Of a stretch of 35,740 nt of DNA, positions 7,351-14,542 are shown one piece after another. The stretch spans positions 1 to 35,740 of IMG/VR virus record IMGVR_UViG_3300037247_001712; one strand, written 5' to 3'. Numbering within the stretch: position 1 is the stretch's first letter; each line of letters begins with the position of its first letter. The notes below the pieces were generated by a model. The model saw only the letters and a program-made list of their open reading frames with translations. It was not told where the DNA came from and searched no databases. The position numbers were made by a program, and so were the translations under genes. The stretch comes from a virus.

Positions 7351-8295
7351 TTATGGAATTGTAACATCAAAATCTTCACTTGGGTTTTCATCTGTAGAGA
7401 ATTCTACATAGCTTGCATCAATACCAGATGGTCTACGTTTCCATGACCATGTGGAAATTGGTGTATTGGTAGATTCATCATCAAATAAAACTGTCAGAGA
7501 ATCTTTCTTTTTTCTTGGAGTACCGGAAAAAGCTGCTATTGGAACGGGCAAATCAAATTCAGCAACTCTGTTGAAAGCAGAATCTGGTACATAAAATTTA
7601 GATCCATCTGGTTTGAAAAAAAGCCCAAATGAAAAGGGCGTTTGGGAAATGCTAAATAATTGTAGAAAGGTTGATGAAGAAATATCCCAGGCTACAGACA
7701 AATCGTATTCATTGATTTTATCTTGAACGGATCCTGTAACGTACATTTTTAATCCATCAGGTTTAAAAAACAGACCTTTAGGACTTGCATCTTGTCCAAC
7801 AACACTAAGAGTTTGAAGAAAAGTAGATGATGTTATATCCCAAGCTACGCTTAAATCATATTCGTGAATTGAATTTGAGGCATCACCAAGTAGATAAAAT
7901 TTTAGCCCATCGGGTTTAAAAAATAAAGCGGTTGGACTTGTATCCTTACCTGACACATCGAGAAGTTGTAAGAAAGTGGCTGATGTAATATCCCAAGGAG
8001 TACTTAAATCATATTCATTGGTATTACGGCTGGTCCTACCAGATACATACATTTTGGTTCCGTCTGGTTTGAAAAAAAGCCCTTGAGGATTAATGTCCTC
8101 AGAATTGACAGAGAAAACTTGTAAAAAAGCTGCAGATGAGATATCCCAGGCTGTACTTAAATCATATTCATTGACTCTATCACTATTCCCTATGACGTAC
8201 ATTTTAAGTCCGTCTGATTTAATAAAAAGACTAGCAACAATAGTAAGTGATTTGTTTTGTAAATGAACGGTAGTTGATATGTCCCATGCAGTCAT
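7351..8295 (-). CDS. Beta-propeller repeat protein, likely appendage or receptor-binding
   Basis: A 314-residue protein built of five tandem units of about 46-51 residues. Each unit reads roughly WDISSSTFLQ, then LFFKPDGLKMYVTG, then INEYDLS: four-stranded blades of a beta-propeller. A C-terminal region of about 60 residues (from PVPIAAFSGTP) contains a W-W pattern like a PKD or Ig-like fold. Such propellers occur in phage adhesins and bacterial surface proteins. No signal peptide. Between the connector genes and the packaging genes it is best read as a tail or spike component; this is inference. Confidence 0.6.
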   Translation of the reverse strand: MTAWDISTTVHLQNKSLTIVASLFIKSDGLKMYVIGNSDRVNEYDLSTAWDISSAAFLQVFSVNSEDINPQGLFFKPDGTKMYVSGRTSRNTNEYDLSTPWDITSATFLQLLDVSGKDTSPTALFFKPDGLKFYLLGDASNSIHEYDLSVAWDITSSTFLQTLSVVGQDASPKGLFFKPDGLKMYVTGSVQDKINEYDLSVAWDISSSTFLQLFSISQTPFSFGLFFKPDGSKFYVPDSAFNRVAEFDLPVPIAAFSGTPRKKKDSLTVLFDDESTNTPISTWSWKRRPSGIDASYVEFSTDENPSEDFDVTIP

Positions 8296-8309
8296 AATTG
8301 TTTTTTTAT

Positions 8310-9104
8310 TTAATTAGGATCTATAAAGGCCTGAATAAAGTTACGCTTTTCAATAGTATCAGTTCCATCAGCATTTGTAATAGTTAGCTGAATATCCCAT
8401 TCTTGAATAGCCCAGGGTGGTGTTTGTCTGCGGTAAAAAGCAGATAATGTTTTTTGCATAAAAGCTTGATAGGTTCCCAACATTATTGCTCTTGTTTGTC
8501 CTTCTCTCCACCAGCTTGGCGGAATGAAGATATTATACCAATGTTCTTTTTTTGGCCTTGGTCCATTAGCAATAGGAATATTACCTGAGTCTGGTTGAAT
8601 GTTCCATGTTTTAACTGCTTGATCCCTAAAAACTTTATGTGTCTTGTTAAGTGATATATCAGCCTTTTCATTTGGTTGTGAGATGATGTCTTTAAATGGT
8701 TTTCTCCGCCCTAGTCTTTGCCTTTTAGGTTTTTTAGGAAATCGACCTTGTGGTCTTTTTCTTTTTGATAGTGGTATCATTATCTTTCTTCTAAACCTAT
8801 CATCCCTTTCTATTTCATCGGGCTCAAAATCAAAAGGCCAGTTGGTATGACTTGGAGTAAAAAAACTAGGATCGGTATCAAAATGTTCAAGATCTCTTAG
8901 TTCCATTTCAAGAAATAGATTGGTATGTGCAATTTGCAATCTCTTATCTCGAGGATTTAGAAGGTGTTCAAGTTCCACTCGATTATGTGCTCTGAGTAAT
9001 AATTGTGTTGGAAGTGAATGTACAAAAGATTTGTTTAACAGACTTGTTGATAAACTTCCGATATCTCCTGCGGTAAGAATTTGTGCTTTTGTTAATTCAG
9101 CCAT
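8310..9104 (-). CDS. Probable structural protein of unknown family, 264 residues
   Basis: Not recognised. The middle third (about 105-135) is extremely basic (KRKRPQGRFPKKPKRQRLGRR), flanked by acidic and Trp-rich parts; the C-terminus has a beta region (WDIQLTITNADGTDTIEKR). It starts seven bases after the gp36-like stop. By position it could be a head-tail or tail component that contacts DNA. Confidence 0.5.
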   Translation of the reverse strand: MAELTKAQILTAGDIGSLSTSLLNKSFVHSLPTQLLLRAHNRVELEHLLNPRDKRLQIAHTNLFLEMELRDLEHFDTDPSFFTPSHTNWPFDFEPDEIERDDRFRRKIMIPLSKRKRPQGRFPKKPKRQRLGRRKPFKDIISQPNEKADISLNKTHKVFRDQAVKTWNIQPDSGNIPIANGPRPKKEHWYNIFIPPSWWREGQTRAIMLGTYQAFMQKTLSAFYRRQTPPWAIQEWDIQLTITNADGTDTIEKRNFIQAFIDPN

Positions 9105-9110
9105 GAAATG

Positions 9111-9572
9111 TTAGAAGAAATCAAGTTTGCGATCTGCTAATCCAGGATTAATACGATTACCATCTCGATCTATTTTAGAAATTGCGGCTATCGGCTCAAC
9201 TCCTGTTCTTGTATTATGAATTGCATCCTTTTCAACTGAACCATCCGGGCCCGTGGCAAACAATCTTAACTTATTAATTAACGATTTAGCTTCTTGAAAG
9301 AACGGATTGTAAGTGGCGAACTCAAAACCCGCAGTAGTTGAATTGGATTTCAATATTAACCCTACGGCATAATTAGCTTCGGCAAGCATTATTGTTTTAG
9401 AAACTGTACCAGTAAAAGGAACTGTATATCTATCTCTTAAATTATCATTTACCCAATCATTAGCTTTCGCTCGTTCCTTTGCAAAATCACTTTCTCCAGT
9501 CGCATGGTCTGGTGCTGTGGCTATTGCATGAAATAATTGATCCAAATCTTCGTCTGCACTATATGTTGCCAT
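9111..9572 (-). CDS. Head completion/connector protein, Mu gp36-like
   Basis: A 153-residue protein starting MATYSADEDLDQLF and containing WVNDNLRDRYTVPF (about 40-53). This is the pattern of the DUF1320/gp36-type connectors that dock beneath the portal: a helix, then LxxRYxxPF. The C-terminal 50 residues are an extended tail. Good Shine-Dalgarno (AGGAGAAAT). It supports a Mu-related head. Confidence 0.65.
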   Translation of the reverse strand: MATYSADEDLDQLFHAIATAPDHATGESDFAKERAKANDWVNDNLRDRYTVPFTGTVSKTIMLAEANYAVGLILKSNSTTAGFEFATYNPFFQEAKSLINKLRLFATGPDGSVEKDAIHNTRTGVEPIAAISKIDRDGNRINPGLADRKLDFF

Positions 9573-9658
9573 CTTTATTTCTCCTGATAATGTTAGAAAT
9601 TTCCTGTAAGCTTATTCTTTATTTGTATTTTGTCAAGTCTCAACAGAAAGCTCCAACA

Positions 9659-9886
9659 TCACATGCCTTTTCCGATCAGCTTATGTTCTAATGTATGTCC
9701 GGCATTTATTACATCTTGTTCTGTAAGCTCGATATGTTTGGTAGTATCTTTTCCAAGCGCCAGGATTAATAATACGATACGTTCCCGGATATCTCCCAAC
9801 TTATGTTTTTTGTTGAATTGTTCGCTGAAGCTTGGTTCTGGTTTGCATGTGTTATATGCTTGAAATGATTCTCGGCTTATTTTCAT
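9659..9886 (-). CDS. Hypothetical helical protein, 75 residues
   Basis: Not recognised. Charged helical protein (FNKKHKLGDIRERIVLLILALG). It overlaps the upstream gene by ATGA. The gap after it (9573-9658) holds only a TTGACA-containing stretch and the next Shine-Dalgarno. Confidence 0.55.
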   Translation of the reverse strand: MKISRESFQAYNTCKPEPSFSEQFNKKHKLGDIRERIVLLILALGKDTTKHIELTEQDVINAGHTLEHKLIGKGM

Positions 9887-10056
9887 TTTTGTTCAATTAT
9901 TCCAAGAGCATCTATAATATCCTGTCGCTTAGCTTTCCATTTCCTTAATATTTTACCACCACCCCAAGGTTTACTACCGCAAATACGCATATTGTTAATA
10001 CTTACAGAATCTCCTTCTACTCCTGAAATAAGTTCTATTAATATATATTCTTCCAT
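9883..10056 (-). CDS. Hypothetical protein, 57 residues
   Basis: It starts at the ATG at 10056 (MEEYILIELISG), which has AAAGGGA at good spacing; a TTG start at 10083 is less likely. A beta-rich start is followed by a basic helix (KWKAKRQDIIDALG). Function unknown. Confidence 0.55.
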   Translation of the reverse strand: MEEYILIELISGVEGDSVSINNMRICGSKPWGGGKILRKWKAKRQDIIDALGIIEQK

Positions 10057-10079
10057 ATTATTTCCCTTTCTGTAAACAT

Positions 10080-10265
10080 TCAACCATTATAATTTCTTTC
10101 TGTAATCTTCTCGCTTATCTCTTTTCCGTTTCCATCAACCATTGTATTTATATGACCAGAAACAATAACATCAACAACCCATTTCCCGGAAGTAGTTTTA
10201 ACCCAAAACGGATGAATACCTTTTCTGCAATGTCTGACTAAATATACTTTACGTATTTCAAGCAT
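10080..10265 (-). CDS. Hypothetical protein, 61 residues
   Basis: It starts at the ATG at 10265 (MLEIRKVYLVRHC), preceded by AAGGAA. A longer frame to 10421 overlaps the neighbouring gene and is unlikely. It reads as a small beta protein (HPFWVKTTSGKWVVDVIVSGHINTM). Function unknown. Confidence 0.5.
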   Translation of the reverse strand: MLEIRKVYLVRHCRKGIHPFWVKTTSGKWVVDVIVSGHINTMVDGNGKEISEKITERNYNG

Positions 10266-10272
10266 TATTTTT

Positions 10273-10509
10273 TTATTCCTTGTCAAAATCCCAATCAGTA
10301 GATACTGCTTCTTGCCATGTACCATCAAGATAAATCTGAAATTCACTATCATTATTAATCCACCTGTAAGGTAACGGTGCTCTACAATGATATATGTTTC
10401 TTTCTCCAATAGATGCACCATTTCCTTTATCTAACAATTCTTGTCTTAAAAAAGCTAATCCATCACCATCTCTGATTAATTCCTTTAAATATTTATTATA
10501 TAAATTCAT
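10273..10509 (-). CDS. Hypothetical protein, 78 residues
   Basis: Begins MNLYNKYLKELIRDGDG, with a strong GGAGGT ribosome site. Acidic, Trp-containing C-terminus (WINNDSEFQIYLDGTWQEA). Not recognised. Upstream, 10510-10625 holds no gene. Confidence 0.6.
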   Translation of the reverse strand: MNLYNKYLKELIRDGDGLAFLRQELLDKGNGASIGERNIYHCRAPLPYRWINNDSEFQIYLDGTWQEAVSTDWDFDKE

Positions 10510-10625
10510 TTTTTATACCTCCAAAAAAGAGCCGTGACGTTGCCTTGCAAAATAAATGGTTTTTATTAAAAAAATAGTGCGAAGCATTTCCTTATTACTC
10601 CCGAACAAAGTGAGGGAAAAATTTT

Positions 10626-10820
10626 TTAAGTAATTTTGATAACTTGATAATCTTGTCGGACAAGATATTTTTGACATGCGATTGTTGAAATACGAACGCT
10701 TGTTACTTCCAGATTCTTTGCGAGTCTATCACTTTCTGTTTCAATTATGTCTTTCTCCATCTTACTCATATAATCGTTATATCTTTCCGTCATATCTTTT
10801 TCTATTTCGCCTAAACTCAT
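10626..10820 (-). CDS. Hypothetical helical protein, 64 residues
   Basis: Helical, charged (MSLGEIEKDMTERYNDYMSKMEKD). The Shine-Dalgarno GAAGGAGA lies in the last codons of the upstream gene. Function unknown. Confidence 0.55.
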   Translation of the reverse strand: MSLGEIEKDMTERYNDYMSKMEKDIIETESDRLAKNLEVTSVRISTIACQKYLVRQDYQVIKIT

Positions 10821-10821
10821 T

Positions 10822-11058
10822 TTATTCTCCTTCTATGATTACACCCTGATTATTTTCTTTAGCTAATTCTATATGAATTGATCCTTTATTGTGTCCACAA
10901 CAGCTGGATATTGTTTCAATATCCAAATTATTTAAATCTTTTATAATTGAAGCAATACAACTATCAATTTGTTTTTCTCTATAATATTCCTTTCCAGTAC
11001 AACTAAGGAAATTAGGTATTTTAACTATACATGAAACTGTATTCCCCCATTCACACAT
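10822..11058 (-). CDS. Conserved phage-type protein with SCCGH motif, 78 residues
   Basis: MCEWGNTVSC at the start and TISSCCGHNKGSIHIEL near residues 51-67. This WGxTV...SCCGH arrangement recurs in small phage proteins; the Cys/His residues may bind metal. The start is the ATG at 11058, overlapping the upstream TGA by one base. Confidence 0.6.
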   Translation of the reverse strand: MCEWGNTVSCIVKIPNFLSCTGKEYYREKQIDSCIASIIKDLNNLDIETISSCCGHNKGSIHIELAKENNQGVIIEGE

Positions 11059-11282
11059 CAAAATACCTCCAGTGATTCGTCAGTCATAAATCCATGTTCA
11101 CATTTTGGACACATAACACAAAACGGTTTATCAATGTTTACCCTTCTATGATATTTTATATGTTTTTCATATTCTTTGATTGCTTCTTGTCTTGTCATAG
11201 TCCCTGTTCTTACTACATGCCATCCGCATTTACAATCTAACTGAGCATCACTTAATGATACTATTCTTAACTTATGTTCCAT
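11058..11282 (-). CDS. Small zinc-binding protein, 74 residues
   Basis: Contains CKCGWH and CVMCPKCEHG, two Cys pairs that suggest a zinc ribbon, with intervening histidines (EKHIKYHRR). GGAGG precedes the ATG. Probably nucleic-acid or protein binding; function unknown. Confidence 0.6.
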   Translation of the reverse strand: MEHKLRIVSLSDAQLDCKCGWHVVRTGTMTRQEAIKEYEKHIKYHRRVNIDKPFCVMCPKCEHGFMTDESLEVF

Positions 11283-11288
11283 AATATA

Positions 11289-11375
11289 TCATCCTCCGAA
11301 TAATACAAAGTTTAGTGCCTGACTAAAGGCATAAGATAAAATAATAATTGTAAATACTTTGTAAAGTTTATTCAT
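11289..11375 (-). CDS. Tiny membrane peptide, 28 residues
   Basis: MNKLYKVFTIIILSYAFSQA and eight more residues: a single hydrophobic helix with a basic start. It overlaps the upstream gene by eight bases. It resembles the 22-residue peptide at 17328-17396 in design. Could be real or a by-product of AT-rich DNA. Confidence 0.35.
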   Translation of the reverse strand: MNKLYKVFTIIILSYAFSQALNFVLFGG

Positions 11376-11538
11376 TTATTTGCTTTGTTTTTCTAAGCCA
11401 TTTCCAACATTCCCCTGCCCTCATATTCCCGATATATTTATTACCTTTAAAAATAGAGCGTTGGTAATTAATTCCTTTTGTGTGGCTATAACCTAATTGT
11501 GTTAAGACTTCGGATAATGTCATATTTTTCGTTTCCAT
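11368..11538 (-). CDS. Hypothetical basic protein, 56 residues
   Basis: METKNMTLSEVLTQLGYSHT, then a basic, aromatic C-terminal half (RAGECWKWLRKTKQ). The start is preceded by GAAAGG. The first 20 residues could form a small HTH-like helix pair. Unknown role. The 182 bases upstream (11539-11720) hold no gene. Confidence 0.5.
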   Translation of the reverse strand: METKNMTLSEVLTQLGYSHTKGINYQRSIFKGNKYIGNMRAGECWKWLRKTKQINE

Positions 11539-11720
11539 AATTATTTTTTCCTTTCAACATCAAGCGCCTTGCAGAGTTTGAAAAAATTATTTATAATTTC
11601 CTATTTAAAAAATTAGAATGATTTCCGTTGTGCCTTGAAGGTGTAATCTTCCCTGTTTTTATTTACACATTTTGCGCATGGAAGCTCAACAAGACACTAG
11701 GGGATTATTCAATTAATATA

Positions 11721-11924
11721 TCAAGGAGAATCAATACCATTATCTAAATCTATCATCTGTGCATCTACGAATTCCATACCACCTTCGCCGAGTCCATCAG
11801 GTTCTACTTCATAACATTCTCCACAATTTGGATTATTACATTCAACTGAAATAGTATCTCCAAATCCTGCAGTACCTAAAATTTCCAAATTTCCTATTTT
11901 ACATTCTCTGCATTTTCTCGACAT
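11721..11924 (-). CDS. Small zinc-ribbon protein, 67 residues
   Basis: CRECKIG at the N-terminus and CNNPNCGECYEVEPDG about 25 residues later form a likely four-Cys ribbon. The Glu-rich tail EVEPDGLGEGGMEFVDAQM recalls a common small phage protein. Shine-Dalgarno AAAGGGAGAA overlaps the preceding gene's last codons. Confidence 0.6.
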   Translation of the reverse strand: MSRKCRECKIGNLEILGTAGFGDTISVECNNPNCGECYEVEPDGLGEGGMEFVDAQMIDLDNGIDSP

Positions 11925-11928
11925 AATA

Positions 11929-12516
11929 TTATTCTCCCTTTAATGCTGTAAAGATTTTCTCGAATTGTTCGACTGTTATGCCTGATAATTCAATTTTCAG
12001 TTTATCACCGTAGCTTTCAACACTTAAACTAATTTCTTCTCCTAATACCTCATAAGCTGTTACTCTCTTGTCATAGCCTGTTCCATATGGTTTTTGTTTT
12101 AAAATCATTGCAACTTTGTTTATGTTAGCTTCTTTTTTATCAAGGCGTTCATTTGTTGTATTTGCAAAATCAAAGGCTTTTTGGTGTTCAATTTCAAAGG
12201 TTGGGAAGAATCGCCTTTCAATATCTCTAGCAATTTGTTCAGGTGTCTTTGAGCATGACAGGTTAATTTCAAGGCGTTTTTCGTTATATGAATGGCTGTT
12301 ATCCTTTGCTCCAGGATATGAGGCACAAATATTGAATTTCCCCTTCGGACTCCAATTATAATCACCACCAACAATGTGAAATTCTTTACCGTTTTTTCGC
12401 AACCATGAATAACCGTAGGAAAATCTGTCCTCTTTGAATACAACATTATAGCCTAAGAGTTTCGCAATTTTCTTAATCTTGCCTTGATATTCTTTTTTTT
12501 CCTGTTCTGGTCGCAT
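11929..12516 (-). CDS. Hypothetical protein, 195 residues
   Basis: Not recognised. Alpha/beta protein: basic helical start, beta-rich middle with several Trp/Tyr (FSYGYSWLRKNGKEFHIVGG), a long helix (about 100-140) and a C-terminal helix-strand part (LSVESYGDKLKIELSGITVE). Good AAGGAG ribosome site. The largest protein of the small-gene block. Confidence 0.6.
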   Translation of the reverse strand: MRPEQEKKEYQGKIKKIAKLLGYNVVFKEDRFSYGYSWLRKNGKEFHIVGGDYNWSPKGKFNICASYPGAKDNSHSYNEKRLEINLSCSKTPEQIARDIERRFFPTFEIEHQKAFDFANTTNERLDKKEANINKVAMILKQKPYGTGYDKRVTAYEVLGEEISLSVESYGDKLKIELSGITVEQFEKIFTALKGE

Positions 12517-12540
12517 TTCAATTGCTCCTTTCTAAAAGTT

Positions 12541-12586
12541 AGAATAATTACCCTTGCCTGCCTTCACAAGCTCGGGTGATAATTCT
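12541..12586. other. Intergenic inverted repeat
   Basis: AGAATAATTACCC (12541-12553) faces GGGTGATAATTCT (12574-12586); 11 of 13 positions pair. It sits between the stop at 12585 and the gene starting at 12516. There is no U-run, so it is more likely a processing or stability hairpin than a terminator. Confidence 0.4.
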
Positions 12587-12755
12587 AAAACGAATTATCA
12601 GAGGATGATTCTTTTTCATCTTCTGGTGGATATTCTTCCAAGACATTAAAGCAACTTGCATCAATTAATTGGGCTAATTTCCGAAAGTTATCTATAGCTT
12701 CTGCCTCATTTTCTCCATCAACAATAATTTTAAGATCTACTTCAAAACGTTTCAT
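12585..12755 (-). CDS. Hypothetical acidic protein, 56 residues
   Basis: MKRFEVDLKIIVDGENEAEA: a beta strand then helix, then an acidic tail (PPEDEKESSSD). GGGGGAT precedes the ATG at 12755. The pattern resembles the small beta-alpha-beta proteins common in phages. Function unknown. Confidence 0.55.
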   Translation of the reverse strand: MKRFEVDLKIIVDGENEAEAIDNFRKLAQLIDASCFNVLEEYPPEDEKESSSDNSF

Positions 12756-12797
12756 AAAATCCCCCAATCTAAAAAGTTAAAATTGTTTGCTAATATT

Positions 12798-13154
12798 CTA
12801 TACAAAAGTAACCCCTTTTCTATAATCTAAAACCCGACACTTATGCTCAACTGCGAAACCATACATAGACTCCGTACCTTTACCACCGGGAAATAACAAT
12901 ACTGCATCAGCGTAAATAGCCATATTTCTATTTCTAATCCAACCTGCAGATCGACCAAACTTATGCCAATTTGCAGGAAACTCTGTAAACTTGATACCAT
13001 AACCTAATGCGTAAAACTTAGCTTCTGTATCTGCACCAGAAGCACCACCTGATACTATCTCAGTGATGTTATGCTTAACAATAATACTATCTAGTAACTT
13101 AATGTCGTTATCTGTAAATTTATAATGTCGCCCACCACTAATAGCTAGTTTCAT
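12798..13154 (-). CDS. YspA-like SLOG-family protein (DUF2493)
   Basis: A 118-residue Rossmann-like protein. KLAISGGRHY at the start, IVSGGASGADTEA (33-45), FPANWHKFGRSAGWIRN (59-75) and ADAVLLFPGGKGTE (83-97) match the YspA branch of the SLOG superfamily. These domains bind or process nucleotide-derived ligands; phage copies are common but of unknown role. Its ATG overlaps the upstream stop (ATGA). Confidence 0.75.
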   Translation of the reverse strand: MKLAISGGRHYKFTDNDIKLLDSIIVKHNITEIVSGGASGADTEAKFYALGYGIKFTEFPANWHKFGRSAGWIRNRNMAIYADAVLLFPGGKGTESMYGFAVEHKCRVLDYRKGVTFV

Positions 13155-13309
13155 TTTGTTTCTATGTCCCGAATTAAATTAGAAATATATCTTCTTTGAG
13201 TTACTAAAGCAGAGGGTATATGAATGAGATCTAATTCGAATAAAATATCGATACATTTATTTAAGTGATCTTCAACTTCTTTTAATTTTAACAATTCTTT
13301 TGTAACCAT
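13151..13309 (-). CDS. Small helical protein, first gene after the control region, 52 residues
   Basis: MVTKELLKLKEVEDHLNKCI, an amphipathic helix, then a second helix (ALVTQRRYISNLIRD). AGAGGAATAG ribosome site. It is the first gene downstream of the structured leader and terminator (13523-13337), so readthrough of that terminator may control it and the operon. Function unknown. Confidence 0.55.
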   Translation of the reverse strand: MVTKELLKLKEVEDHLNKCIDILFELDLIHIPSALVTQRRYISNLIRDIETK

Positions 13310-13336
13310 GTTCTATTCCTCTTTTTCGCCTATAAT

Positions 13337-13379
13337 AAAAAAGCCGGAAAATCACCTGATTTTGTTTTACGGCTTTTTT
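13337..13379 (-). terminator. Intrinsic terminator (bidirectional) before the first operon gene
   Basis: AAAAAAGCCG (13337-13346) pairs with CGGCTTTTTT (13370-13379); inside, AAAATCA pairs with TGATTTT. Each strand ends in a T-run, so it can stop transcription both ways. On the minus strand it lies 28 bases upstream of the ATG at 13309, a place typical for an attenuator. Confidence 0.75.
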
Positions 13380-13393
13380 AGAGATGTTTTATT

Positions 13394-13523
13394 AGGAATG
13401 AACGTAGCGATTCTCCGCTTATCTTTACCTATGAACTCCCCTGCTTAGGGTAAAGCAGATAGTATGAACAAAAGTGTCTTGTCTTTTGGGCGTGCTAGAT
13501 GCTACGTGGAGTAGAATATTCCT
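13394..13523 (-). ncRNA. Structured RNA, putative 5' leader/attenuator element
   Basis: Nested pairings enclose 130 bases: AGGAAT (13394) with ATTCCT (13518), ACGTAGC (13402) with GCTACGT (13501), and two hairpins, CTGCTT/AAGCAG (13441/13453) and CAAAAG/CTTTTG (13469/13483). On the minus strand it precedes the terminator and the first gene, the layout of a riboswitch or attenuator. On the plus strand it would end at a T7 tract (13529-13535) as a free RNA. I match it to no known family; orientation is unresolved. Confidence 0.45.
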
Positions 13524-13551
13524 TTGGTTTTTTTGTGATAAGGATTGATAT

Positions 13552-13570
13552 CTATAGTAAATTTGTATTA
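13552..13570 (-). promoter_or_regulatory. Possible promoter upstream of the structured leader
   Basis: The minus strand reads TAATACAAATTTACTATAG. TACTAT could be a -10 with a poor TTAAAA-like -35 in the T/A-rich stretch upstream. It superficially resembles a T7 promoter but has one extra base and no phage RNA polymerase is encoded. Confidence 0.25.
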
Positions 13571-13605
13571 AATTCTTTTTAAAAAAAATATTCTAACATT
13601 GATGC

Positions 13606-13654
13606 ATATGCCACACTACTGTCTGATATGCCACAAATTGGTGTATATGCCACA
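13606..13654. repeat. Three 20-bp-spaced iterons (ATATGCCACA)
   Basis: ATATGCCACA occurs at 13606, 13626 and 13645: spacings of 20 and 19 bases, about two helical turns. An A/T-only tract (about 13560-13595) lies directly beside them. Same-face iterons next to an AT-rich segment are the usual form of a replication origin or an initiator-regulated operator. Which protein binds is not known. Confidence 0.55.
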
Positions 13655-13665
13655 ACTGTAAACCT

Positions 13666-13706
13666 GTTCATTAAATGAACAATAATAAAGTGTATAAAAA
13701 TTATAC
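13666..13706. promoter_or_regulatory. Two small dyads, possible regulator sites
   Basis: GTTCATTAAATGAAC (13666-13680) is a perfect 15-bp dyad. GTATAA/TTATAC (13692-13697, 13701-13706) is a second. Both are operator-like but unassigned. Confidence 0.4.
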
Positions 13707-13725
13707 AGTCTGTAAAGATTTAAGG

Positions 13726-13830
13726 TGCAGGAATTTAACTGCATTAATAAGTAGGTAATTGAACAAAAGGAATGTGCAGGAAAATTACTGCGTACTTTAT
13801 ACGTTGTAACTGCCATAAATTTGGTGCAGG
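13726..13830. repeat. TGCAGG repeats at about 50-bp spacing
   Basis: TGCAGGAATTTAACTGCA (13726-13743, itself a TGCAG/CTGCA dyad) is echoed by TGCAGGAAAATTACTGCG (13775-13792) and a partial copy beginning TGCAGG at 13825. Starts are 49 and 50 bases apart. Probably binding sites for one protein. Confidence 0.4.
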
Positions 13831-13959
13831 TATCAATTCAGGGAACCGTGGGTAGCTACATGGGATTTTTGTTTAAGTTAGGGTGGGTGGGAAGCTTATG
13901 ATGTGGGAAAGCCAAGTGATACTGTGATAATAATCAATAGATATTAAAATAAACGGTAT

Positions 13960-13975
13960 TGTTCCACGTGGAACA
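13960..13975. promoter_or_regulatory. parS: parS-like centromere site (perfect palindrome)
   Basis: TGTTCCACGTGGAACA is a perfect 16-bp palindrome matching the chromosomal parS consensus bound by ParB CTPases (TGTTnCACGTGnAACA). Only one copy is seen. No ParA or ParB gene is in the genome, so the binding protein would be the host's. It lies in the non-coding control region, 0.3 kb from the iterons and 0.9 kb from the 12-copy array. Confidence 0.7.
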
Positions 13976-14052
13976 TTTATCTGCTGAGCAGGAGAATGAT
14001 CAAGTCAAGACTTGGGATGCTTTGCGGGTGGGGCATCTTGGTTAGCTTGTCC

Positions 14053-14234
14053 TTGGACTGCTGAAATTTGGGCTGCTACTTGTAGAATATTTATACACTG
14101 TATCAAAATGACACACTTTTTCAGGATTAATTGACTGTATCAAATTGACACAGTTTTGGGTTGCTACTTGGACTTGGGATTTTTTGGGCTGCTCCTTATA
14201 TAGTAAGCGAACCTCGGGCTTGTCTTGGGCTGCT
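14053..14234. repeat. Degenerate TTGGGCTGCT repeats in a G-rich stretch
   Basis: TTGGACTGCT (14053), TTGGGCTGCTACTTG (about 14068), TTGGGTTGCTACTTG (about 14156), TTGGGCTGCT (about 14184) and CTTGGGCTGCT (about 14224). The two operator copies lie among them. Frames through here on both strands are simple by-products of the repeats; I accept no gene. Confidence 0.4.
14099..14152. promoter_or_regulatory. Two copies of a 17-bp operator-like dyad
   Basis: TGTATCAAAATGACACA (14099-14115) and TGTATCAAATTGACACA (14136-14152), 37 bases apart. The consensus TGTnTCAAnTTGAnACA is dyad-symmetric. A third copy lies inside the gene at 19961-20818 (20232-20248). The half-sites resemble parS arms but with a three-base centre instead of two. 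Confidence 0.55.
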
Positions 14235-14542
14235 GGCCGTGGTTGTCGGGAAGCAAATTGGGCTAGCTTACACCTGGCTAGCTCTGACAAAACAAAATAG
14301 CGAGCATTTAAAAAATCTGAAGATATACATAAAGAACTTTATGTTAGTCCTAAACCTTTACAGCCAAAGGATAAAATATCACTCCGATAGCTCTACGTTT
14401 GATAATGATTCATTATCAGATGAAGAGCGCGTCAGTACCGCCTTGCGGTATTAATTCGGAGTAAGGATATTTTACTTCAGATTTCAATCAAGCGAGCGAC
14501 TCCGCTTTTCCTCAGTCAGATAATCGCTTTTAAAATTTTATT

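Noticed and set aside
10626-13154. Anti-CRISPR or anti-defence locus in the small-gene block
   Set aside because: Small unknown genes are suggestive, but I see no HTH Aca partner or recognised family to support it.
13552-13570. T7-type promoter
   Set aside because: TAATACAAATTTACTATAG looks similar but is one base too long in the middle, and no single-subunit RNA polymerase gene is present.
13616-13816. 66-codon minus-strand frame in the iteron region
   Set aside because: No ribosome site, odd composition (Tyr, Leu, Cys rich), and it overlaps the iterons and dyads that explain the sequence better.
14042-14454. Frames of 82 (minus) and 97 (plus) codons in the G-rich repeats
   Set aside because: Made largely of the TTGGGCTGCT repeats; no ribosome sites and no recognisable protein. 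A short open piece near 14303-14382 (plus) reads protein-like but has no start.
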